Below, piece by piece: positions 17,601 to 21,706 of a DNA stretch of 21,706 bases. Position numbers and translations under genes: made by a program. The first letter of the stretch is position 1; each line of letters opens with the position of its first letter. Below the pieces are notes generated by a model, which ran no database searches, was not told where the DNA came from, and was given only the letters and a program-made list of their open reading frames with translations. This stretch comes from Priapulus caudatus (taxonomy: Eukaryota > Priapulida > Priapulimorpha > Priapulimorphida > Priapulidae), in assembly GCF_000485595.1 (NCBI RefSeq), contig NW_014580037.1, positions 1-21,706 of the forward strand. Direction: 5' to 3'.

Positions 17601-20237
17601 TAGCGTCCGTCCCCGCGCTTTTTAATGATCACTGTATAGTTTTACTCTGACACCATGTCCGCGTTCAGCGATACACGACACTATATATCTTTTAATGAAA
17701 GCAGAACACCTTGCACCTATGGAAACGAATCGTACATCTGGCGTGCATGCAAAATCTGCACAAAAATACGTTCAGTATAATAGGAACAAAACTGTGTAAT
17801 AGGGTGATTTCCGGCATTGGTCCGTAATCCGACTCGCTTGTTCTGCCGCCAAAGCAATTCGATATAATTGAATCAATTTTTAAAAACTCCGCTAACTGAA
17901 TTTTCAGATCGAAAGATGGTGACACCGATAACGTTCCCTACAACAGGGGAGCTGAAAGGGTCGCTTCATTTCTGTCGCGTTCAGGATACACGACGAACTA
18001 TATATCTTTTAATGCAACAGAACACATTTATTTTAAGCAAGCCACACGACTAACACAACCAGTTCACACGAACCGCCGAAATAATGAATCACAAGTCGCG
18101 CCTCTCTCCAGTTTGGATTCTAAGAACCTTCCCGGTGGCTCCTAACACTATATTACTCATATAGTACTGAATAGTAATCGTTGACAATTGCTACCATCAA
18201 TTAATGTTATCAATATTTTCTATTTGAAAGAATTCAAATGTTGATAGCACGTCATTACACCCGGAACTCTCGGCGATAACTTCGATAAAAGCTCAGCATC
18301 ACTGAACGACATCTTCATTTTCTCGGCGATTCGGCGCTTATTTCTGCGAAAATAAACAGTTTGAAAAAAGCGCTAAGAAAATGACGTGAAAAATTTATAA
18401 TCCATTATGTGTTTCACTCTAATATCTCGGCTATTTGTCTCTTGTTGCATTTCTAGTCATGCTCCACCTAATCTTATAATATGCTAACTATAAGTGTCAC
18501 GATAATTGTTATATATAAACTATATATTAAGATATAATGTGAGTCATACGTACGAGAATCAAGCGTGTCCATGTCACCAGTAAATGTGAGCATTCGTTAC
18601 TTGTAATGCATGCAAAGCTTTTACTTTTACTACACTCCAGGCCGCATCAATAGGGTGCAAAAACTATGTATGCCGAAATTGCCTCTATAATCAATGCACT
18701 ATTATTAGTATTTGCGGCGGTAACCAAATTTTCCAGACCTGGACTCAGAATGGTGTTCCGTTTCAAGATGTTCACTGTAATTTGGTTCCAGGTATCCCGT
18801 CAGTCATGGTGTTTATACGACGAAAAATTAGAAGATTGTGAAAATCTCCTGGATGAGGCAACGCATTGAGGTAACAAACATCTCCTTATAGAAGAGTAAA
18901 CAATATCCGAAAACAAAAAATACGTCTTTGTCGCAAGTCAATAATCAAATAAGTTCCTGCTCTACTTGACTAATGCCCCAAAAGCCATGTTATAAAAGTG
19001 CTAGACCTATATTTGAAGTAAACATCCAGAGATAGTGATAGATAAAAACGCCCGTAACTCATGGTATCCGAAAATAATATCACAGTAGTGACAGCTTTTA
19101 TAAAATCAGAGGTCCTAAGGAAATGATAATGGATACGGAAAAAATCAAAATGGTACGCAAGATTTCTACTTTCTTGTAGCAAGGAGAGCATCCTGCATCG
19201 TCCCTACACGGACATCGGTTGGTCACCTTACTTCCCCCTGGTGTCCGGCTGTGTACTGAGATGGTGGCCTGATGTCTCATGGTTAGTGGATAGATTAATT
19301 AACGGACAAAAGAATTAACGATGGATGGATGGATTGGGAGATGGATGGAATGGCTGGATGGATGAATGATTGGATGGATGGATGGATGGATGGATTGGAT
19401 TGATGGATGGATGGATGGATGGATTGGATGATGGATGGATGGATTTGGATGGATGGATGGATGGATGGATGGATGATGGATGGATGGATGGATGGATGAT
19501 GGATGATGGATGGATGGAGGATTTGATGGATGATCGGATGGATGGATTGATGGATGGATGGAATGGGATTGGATGGATGGATTGGATCGGAATGGAATTG
19601 GATTCGGATGCGATGGATGGATGGATGGATGGATGGATGATGATGGAATAGATGGATGGATGGATGAACTGGGATCGGATGGAAGGATGCTTGTAATAAC
19701 ATGCATGGATTGCCCACATAGATGGGTGGCCATGATGATGGATGGATGGATGATGGCATCCATGGGATGGAGTGGAAGGATGGCATGGAGGATGGATGGA
19801 TGGATGGATGGATAGATGGATGCGATGGACTGGATGGATTGGATGGATGTATGGATGGATGGATGGATGGAATGGATGGATGGATCGATCGATTGTCTGA
19901 TGGATGGATGGACGGAGGAGAGGAAGGAAGAGAGAAATGAAATAACTTGATGGCTGGCTAGCTAGCTTGTTGGCTAGATGGATGGATACATGGATGAATA
20001 GATACGTTTTTTAACAAGTATTTCTGATGAAAATATGCCCAGTATTGTTATGTTAAAACATTTTTCGTAGTAGTAGGGTGCACTTATTTCAGCTCAATGG
20101 AATATACACGCAATACTAAGAAACACGGTAATAATAAACATGCGGTTTCTATATGACTTCCAGGAGCCGTAATTGCAAGAGAGATGGGCTTTCCATGCAT
20201 CGTCTCTGCAAGAAAGCTACACATATCTTAAAACCAG
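7254..20237 (+). CDS. PEP synthase-like / rifampicin phosphotransferase-like gene, C-terminal half (17 exons)
   Basis: Seventeen exons, together about 1.83 kb (about 610 residues), encode the end of an ATP-grasp PEP/pyruvate-binding domain, the long middle domain and most of the phosphohistidine swivel domain. Diagnostic pieces seen are [11 protein letters not shown] with LLQARPIT (end of ATP-grasp), [44 protein letters not shown] and [16 protein letters not shown]. In known members (bacterial PEP synthase, rifampicin phosphotransferase) ATP phosphorylates the swivel histidine, which passes phosphate to the substrate. In animals the substrate of this subfamily is unknown to me, so no reaction is assigned. 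Splice phases agree from exon to exon except at about 12283. The protein has no start in this orientation; its N-terminal half is on the opposite strand at 100-6785. The last exon found ends inside the swivel domain, so the C-terminal end is missing or lies to the right of the window. No signal peptide or membrane segment is seen. Confidence 0.88.
7528..7706 (+). CDS. Exon b: [11 protein letters not shown] / LLQARPIT
   Basis: The exon reads [19 protein letters not shown] then [13 protein letters not shown], the most diagnostic motif of PEP synthase-type ATP-grasp domains (DIE.A..DG..Y.LQ.RP.T). The glutamate of DIEF and the Q and R of LQARP are the residues that usually contact Mg-ATP. It ends in phase 2 at GTAAAT. 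Confidence 0.92.
8047..8119 (+). CDS. Exon c: [16 protein letters not shown]
   Basis: Joins exon b in phase to give [18 protein letters not shown]. The PG..TPLT pattern opens the middle domain of PEP synthase-like and rifampicin phosphotransferase-like proteins. Ends NLAGMGQ at GTGGTT. Confidence 0.88.
8141..8160 (+). repeat. Short CAG repeat
   Basis: Five CAG units followed by TAGCAG, intronic, just after the exon c donor. Confidence 0.8.
8288..8512. repeat. 47-bp minisatellite, five copies
   Basis: Unit begins GTATAAACAATGAGTC and ends ATCAACGCTAG. The first copy is 43 bp, the next three 47 bp, and the last is truncated. Lies in the intron between exons c and d. Confidence 0.93.
8639..8757 (+). 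repeat. Degenerate CACGCA repeat
   Basis: Imperfect ACGCAC/ACACGC units in the intron before exon d. Open frames across it are repeat artefacts. Confidence 0.75.
8970..9062 (+). CDS. Exon d: KHVFLNMYS
   Basis: Phase 0 at both ends, with acceptor GATTTCTAG and donor GTAAGT. Reads [18 protein letters not shown] and KHVFLNMYS; the last part matches the family's NHVFINL-type segment. Confidence 0.8.
9063..9515 (+). other. Intron between exons d and e
   Basis: GTAAGT to TATAG. AT-rich, nothing else seen. Confidence 0.7.
9516..9698 (+). CDS. Exon e: middle domain
   Basis: 61 codons, phase 0 at both ends, acceptor TTTTTATAG, donor GTAAGT. Reads [26 protein letters not shown] and [11 protein letters not shown]. 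The open frame continues past the donor, but splicing at GTAAGT fits the next exon. Confidence 0.8.
9890..10021 (+). CDS. Exon f: middle domain
   Basis: 44 codons, phase 0, between CGTTACTAG and GTGCGT. Reads [15 protein letters not shown] and [20 protein letters not shown]. Predicted helical and charged, typical of the middle domain. Confidence 0.75.
10250..10334 (+). CDS. Exon g: middle domain
   Basis: Begins [19 protein letters not shown] after TGTTACAG and ends in phase 1 (KKKYSG) at GTACAC. The phase matches exon h. Confidence 0.78.
10335..10663 (+). other. Intron between exons g and h
   Basis: GTACAC to TTACAG, no other feature seen. Confidence 0.7.
10664..10908 (+). CDS. Exon h: HGHRCVRE
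   Basis: The longest exon (245 bp). Reads [30 protein letters not shown], and [15 protein letters not shown]. The HGHR motif is conserved in the middle domain of rifampicin phosphotransferase-like proteins. Donor GTAACA. Confidence 0.88.
10909..11274 (+). other. Intron between exons h and i
   Basis: GTAACA to TATAAG, AT-rich, no other feature seen. Confidence 0.65.
11275..11334 (+). CDS. Exon i: 20-codon exon
   Basis: Exactly 60 bp, phase 0, with consensus donor GTGAGT. Reads [20 protein letters not shown], which follows HGHR.VRE in the family. Confidence 0.8.
11557..11612 (+). repeat. (CT)n microsatellite
   Basis: About 28 pure CT units, in the intron between exons i and j. Confidence 0.95.
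11617..11694. repeat. (TA)n microsatellite adjoining (CT)n
   Basis: TA units with a few G interruptions (ATAG, ATG). Together with the CT run it makes a compound repeat. Confidence 0.93.
11877..11953 (+). CDS. Exon j: middle domain
   Basis: Reads [18 protein letters not shown] and STIGPIKK; acceptor CATCAG, donor GTGAGT, ends in phase 2 matching exon k. Confidence 0.78.
12161..12294 (+). CDS. Exon k: middle-domain helices, one apparent extra base
   Basis: Reads [35 protein letters not shown] and RLAQLL in frame. After about 12283 the original frame gives CERG and ends in phase 1, while exon l needs phase 0. Removing one base in the TGTGTG stretch would give a short family-like LLVNEG junction to exon l. 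The change could be sequencing error or a real frameshift. Confidence 0.82.
12562..12653 (+). CDS. Exon l: [12 protein letters not shown]
   Basis: Reads [20 protein letters not shown] and [11 protein letters not shown], close to the family's EGRLP...L.F.L...EI..L. Phase 0 in, phase 2 out at GTTAGT. Confidence 0.88.
12873..12951 (+). CDS. Exon m: linker to swivel domain
   Basis: Reads [18 protein letters not shown] and LITGYPTP. The family has 'R......F.E...G.P.P' before the swivel domain. Acceptor TTACTGTTTCAG, donor GTAAGC. Confidence 0.85.
12984..13098 (+). repeat. Degenerate CA-rich repeat
   Basis: Imperfect ACGC/ACAC units in the intron between exons m and n. Its right end falls near the left limit of the block duplicated at 17725. 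Confidence 0.7.
13253..13301 (+). CDS. Exon n: start of swivel domain, next to the retroelement
   Basis: 49 bp reading [17 protein letters not shown], ending in phase 1 at GTGATT. An LTR retrotransposon begins 12 bp after the last exon base, so the donor is only just preserved. A frame-broken copy of this exon lies at 17908-17958. Confidence 0.85.
13309..13313. repeat. Target-site duplication, left copy (ATTGC)
   Basis: ATTGC directly before the left LTR, matched by ATTGC at 18187-18191 directly after the right LTR. A 5-bp duplication is typical of Ty3/gypsy integration. Confidence 0.75.
13314..13511 (-). repeat. LTR (element 3' end)
   Basis: 198 bp beginning TGTCGCG and ending CGTGACA on the + strand, giving TGTC/GACA inverted ends. 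Repeated almost whole at 17973-18186 and in its first about 55 bp at 17656. Confidence 0.85.
13512..13526 (-). other. Polypurine tract
   Basis: On the - strand this reads a purine run, AAAAGGAGGGAGA, directly before the LTR. This is the usual second-strand primer position. Confidence 0.75.
13900..15000 (-). pseudogene. Retrotransposon integrase region
   Basis: The - strand pieces include [12 protein letters not shown] and [10 protein letters not shown] (zinc-binding H2C2 part, partly lost), then [17 protein letters not shown] and [12 protein letters not shown], which carry the second D and the E of the DDE core. An earlier DYYSRY-type piece near 14565 supplies the first D. Frames change several times. 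Confidence 0.8.
15008..15600 (-). pseudogene. Retrotransposon RNase H region
   Basis: The - strand reads [31 protein letters not shown] and later MVPLINKT, matching the Ty3/gypsy RNase H sequence (A.D.S..GLG..L.Q / SR.LT.AE..Y). Broken by frameshifts between pieces. Confidence 0.82.
15700..16330 (-). pseudogene. Retrotransposon reverse transcriptase region
   Basis: The - strand pieces include [42 protein letters not shown], and [20 protein letters not shown]. The LDASSGF(Y)Q block is the first catalytic aspartate motif. The expected second aspartate box lies near 15905 but is damaged (DMMH-like), followed by GNTLEEHDD. At least two frames are used. Confidence 0.88.
16600..16700 (-). pseudogene. 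Retrotransposon protease motif
   Basis: The - strand gives [10 protein letters not shown], matching the aspartic protease DTGADFTV loop, with the preceding D displaced by an indel. Confidence 0.6.
16772..17044 (-). pseudogene. Retrotransposon Gag with zinc knuckles
   Basis: The - strand reads [19 protein letters not shown], then a cysteine-rich stretch [17 protein letters not shown] and [14 protein letters not shown], consistent with two CCHC knuckles that have lost spacing through indels. The Gag start lies toward 17600 and is not open in one frame. Confidence 0.7.
17639..17655 (-). other. Primer binding site
   Basis: On the - strand TGGTGTCAGAGTAAAAC directly follows the LTR end. The TGG start pairs with the CCA end of a tRNA. 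The tRNA identity is not assigned. Confidence 0.7.
17656..17709 (-). repeat. Truncated LTR (element 5' end)
   Basis: About 55 bp matching the + strand left end of the LTR (TGTC, GCGTTCAG, ATACACGA, CTATATATCTTTTAATG), then the match stops and host flank follows. Confidence 0.8.
17908..17958 (+). pseudogene. Duplicate of exon n, frame-broken
   Basis: Nearly the same 50 bases as 13253-13301 after the same TTTTCAG acceptor, with several single-base insertions and losses. Its upstream intron flank and downstream LTR are also repeated. It is part of the duplicated block, not a second functional exon. Confidence 0.8.
17973..18186 (-). repeat. Second full-length LTR copy
   Basis: Begins TGTCGCGTTCAGGATACA and ends TTGACA, the counterpart of 13314-13511 with scattered indels. 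Its right edge abuts the second target-site copy. Confidence 0.85.
18187..18191. repeat. Target-site duplication, right copy (ATTGC)
   Basis: Directly follows GACA of the right-most LTR and equals the left copy. Confidence 0.75.
18192..18791 (+). other. Intron remainder right of the retrotransposon
   Basis: Original host intron after the second target-site copy, running to the exon o acceptor. No exon seen. Confidence 0.6.
18792..18870 (+). CDS. Exon o: IPVS...VK.LLDEATHI (frame-broken)
   Basis: Lies between a CCAG acceptor and a GTAACA donor. With the phase-1 G of exon n, the opening reads GIPVS, the family's 'G.PVSPG' turn of the swivel domain. Later bases give VK and NLLDEAT only after single-base shifts. 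Written as is, the exon is not open in one frame. Confidence 0.6.
19180..19281 (+). CDS. Exon p: [10 protein letters not shown] ... SH (catalytic histidine)
   Basis: After a TTTCTTGTAG acceptor it reads [20 protein letters not shown] and VSG, then two apparent base losses, then in another frame GLMSH plus G. CAT at 19278-19280 is the predicted phosphohistidine of the swivel domain. The G at 19281 joins GA of the next exon to complete SHGA. Donor GTTAGT. Confidence 0.78.
19319..19925 (+). repeat. GGAT (ATCC) tetranucleotide array
   Basis: About 600 bp of ATGG/GGAT units with insertions such as GGATTGG and GGATGATGG, lying in the intron between exons p and q. The repetitive His-Pro-Ser and Met-Asp-Gly frames are not genes. 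Confidence 0.95.
20164..20237 (+). CDS. Exon q: [16 protein letters not shown] (swivel domain)
   Basis: Follows a TTCCAG acceptor and reads [17 protein letters not shown], the conserved strand after the catalytic histidine (H.A..ARE.G.P.V). One missing base near 20215 shifts the remainder, which in the next frame reads THILKP before a GTAGCA donor. The remaining swivel-domain end was not found to the right. Confidence 0.82.
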
Positions 20238-21706
20238 GTAGCACCCGCTGTATCTACACTTAAATTCAGTAAGTTTTTATTAAGTTCTAAGTTTGGTCAG
20301 AATTATAATGATATAAATTATAAATTACCATTGGGTAGATGAATAGATCACGCAGAGTTATAGAGGCAAGAAGGATTTGGCTTGCCATCATACGCGTTTG
20401 GTAATTACAACGGTGTGTTTTCTCATTCAACCGAAACTTAACGTGGCAGAAAATTTGACATCTACATTTTGTGTTTTTTAATGCGAATACGAAATGCCCT
20501 ATTCCGATGAATTCCATGCATCGTCGTATATCCAAATGTTTCGTGACCATCTGTCGTGTTCCTACGCAAATGCATTCATGCGATGTTATAATAATAAAAA
20601 TACAAGATAATATGCTAACGTCTATACTTTGATAGGTGAGAAGTGATAGCTGATGGAACATTGGGCAACGCCATATCAAAGTATTCCATAATAACGCCAG
20701 GAGGAAAGAAGCAACAGTAAAATGAAAATATGCACAGTTCAAAAGTAAATTGAATGATATGTCAATGTTGCTACGCCTGACGCTTGTGTGATACAAATAA
20801 CATAGAACATAAATACAGTCAAATTCGCCTCTATAATTACTGAATTCGGTGCAATCAACATTTCGTAGTACAGAGTTTTTGCACCCTACAGGAAGGGCCG
20901 CTCTGCAATGTATAAACACAGGTCGACTAAATAAAAAATTAATCACAGAATGTATGCTGAATACACTCGCTAACGGCGCGCCCGCGGCGATACACAATGG
21001 ACGGTAAAACCATGAAAATTAAAGGCACTATTCCGCATAAAAAAGATACAACTCCTCCTGTGAGATATTCCTCGCTCTAATCCCCTAGACGTAGCCCAGA
21101 TTTGTACTCGACTTCGGTTTTTTAAAAAAAAAAATATGCACGCGGCAACCTATATGCAGACGTATTCTCCTATTTCTTACGGTGAGGGTCTACTGATCCG
21201 GAATGCCCGTCATAATAAATCCTGATGCTAGCACCCCCTCCCCGTGCAATTTTAAATGCATCCATTTTCCGCAAAAAAACCTAATCTTTTTTCTTGGGAT
21301 ATTGCGGAATGTCGCGAACCCCATTTAGGGGGTGCAACGTACGGTCTGAGGAAACTGGCATGAATATAACCGAACTGCTCAGTGACGAGAGAAGGGGTTC
21401 TGCGGAAACTTGAGGAAGCGCGGCAGGGACAGGTACTGACGGGGCGGTAGACGCACGAAGGAGGCTGCAGCGAGAGACGAGGGACGGCCAAGGAGAACGA
21501 CGGCCACGGCCGATGAAGTCAGGAGTTTTACACGCTACAGGGTCAGGGCGCTCTCCTAAATTCACTAACACCAGGTTATGATAAAGATTATTACATAAAT
21601 CCTATCTGAGATACCCGCCCTAACCTCATAAACGCGACTATCTTATCCAGCGAATATACACCCTGGTAAGATATTGCACATTGCGCTTACTCCCCTACGG
21701 TAGCCA
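20238..21706. other. Right end of window, no recognised exon
   Basis: Holds the unrecognised 236-codon frame and, at about 21290-21560, a GC-richer patch with two overlapping - strand open frames rich in Pro, Ser and Arg. The end of the swivel domain should lie here or beyond but was not identified. Confidence 0.4.
20287..20997 (-). CDS. Unrecognised 236-codon open frame
   Basis: The longest non-repetitive open frame of the window starts MCIAAGAPLASVF and ends YHYNSDQT. It is rich in Cys, Ile and Phe and has hydrophobic stretches near the middle (ASFLLALLW). No family, splice or promoter signal is recognised. It lies in the intron or flank beyond exon q and may be chance. Confidence 0.13.
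   Translation of the reverse strand: MCIAAGAPLASVFSIHSVINFLFSRPVFIHCRAALPVGCKNSVLRNVDCTEFSNYRGEFDCIYVLCYLYHTSVRRSNIDISFNLLLNCAYFHFTVASFLLALLWNTLIWRCPMFHQLSLLTYQSIDVSILSCIFIIITSHECICVGTRQMVTKHLDIRRCMEFIGIGHFVFALKNTKCRCQIFCHVKFRLNEKTHRCNYQTRMMASQILLASITLRDLFIYPMVIYNLYHYNSDQT

Larger units (their letters stand above)
13314..17709 (-). mobile_element. Ty3/gypsy LTR retrotransposon, antisense to the host gene
   Basis: About 4.4 kb with LTRs at both ends, a polypurine tract, a primer binding site, and the domain order zinc knuckle, protease, reverse transcriptase, RNase H, integrase on the - strand. Integrase after RNase H is the Ty3/gypsy order. The TGG-starting primer site and Gag-like CCHC boxes suggest a Mag/SURL-type lineage, which is an inference. 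The pol region is in several frames, so as written it is not competent. It lies in the intron after exon n. Confidence 0.88.
17725..18186. repeat. Noisy duplicate of host flank, exon n and a full LTR
   Basis: Corresponds base for base, with many 1-bp indels, to about 13092-13511: same GTGCATGC, same acceptor, same exon, same LTR. It ends at GACA followed by ATTGC, the copy of the left target site. Confidence 0.88.

Noticed and set aside
19295-19940. Long open frames on both strands rich in His-Pro-Ser or Met-Asp-Gly.
   Set aside because: They are translations of the GGAT tetranucleotide array.
18653-20892. Inverted short match TAGGGTGCAAAAACT at 18653 and on the - strand near 20892, with a partial third match near 20075, as possible transposon ends.
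   Set aside because: Similarity fades after about 15-30 bases, the interval contains host exons p and q, and no target duplication is visible.
21252-21571. Two overlapping - strand frames in a GC-richer patch, possibly a gene.
   Set aside because: Low-complexity Pro/Ser/Arg composition, no family recognised, and no splice or start context.

Overview
The window is animal genomic DNA, most likely from an invertebrate. It is AT-rich and full of microsatellites, and its only recognisable host gene is cut into many short exons (about 50-250 bp) with GT/AG splice sites and introns of about 100-1000 bp. The species cannot be named from the sequence.

The host gene encodes a phosphoenolpyruvate synthase-like / rifampicin phosphotransferase-like protein (ATP-grasp PEP/pyruvate-binding domain, a long middle domain, and a C-terminal swivel domain with a catalytic histidine). 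It appears in two opposed halves. The C-terminal half runs on the + strand from 7254 to 20237: end of the ATP-grasp domain ([11 protein letters not shown]...LLQARPIT), middle domain, and swivel domain with the split SHGA histidine motif. The N-terminal half lies on the - strand between about 6785 and 100: the N-terminal module (PREPW, RDWSTYNRYHW, VCVLKSSDLPL), then ATP-grasp pieces ending in a damaged ITANYGLGE-like motif and a DKLSIKRES stretch. The last - strand exon (217-100) ends in the phase, and at the point in the protein, where the first + strand exon (7254) begins. The simplest reading is one gene broken by an inversion of the left block, either a real rearrangement or a misassembly. 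A tail-less and a head-less paralogue lying head to head is the alternative.

A Ty3/gypsy LTR retrotransposon (13314 to about 17709, antisense to the host gene) sits 12 bp past the splice donor of the exon at 13253-13301. It has LTRs with TGTC...GACA ends, a polypurine tract, a tRNA-type primer binding site, a Gag zinc knuckle region, protease, reverse transcriptase, RNase H and integrase, all frame-broken. Immediately to its right, the preceding exon, its intron flank and a whole LTR are repeated as a noisy copy (about 17725-18186), followed by the expected 5-bp target duplication ATTGC. This looks like a misjoin or a collapsed solo-LTR allele.

Coding quality differs by block. Exons from 7254 to 13301 are almost clean, with one apparent extra base. 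The exons at 1-6800 and 18792-20237 and the duplicated block carry many single-base indels while keeping splice sites, which suggests unpolished long-read sequence more than ordinary gene decay.

Other features are a candidate 0.6-kb non-autonomous DNA transposon with 16-17 bp inverted ends (5522-6147), a five-copy 47-bp minisatellite carrying AP-1-like TGAGTCA sites (8288-8512), a 65-base A run inside an A-rich tract, (CT)n/(TA)n and (CA)n microsatellites, and a 0.6-kb GGAT array. The last 1.4 kb shows no exon that could be recognised.
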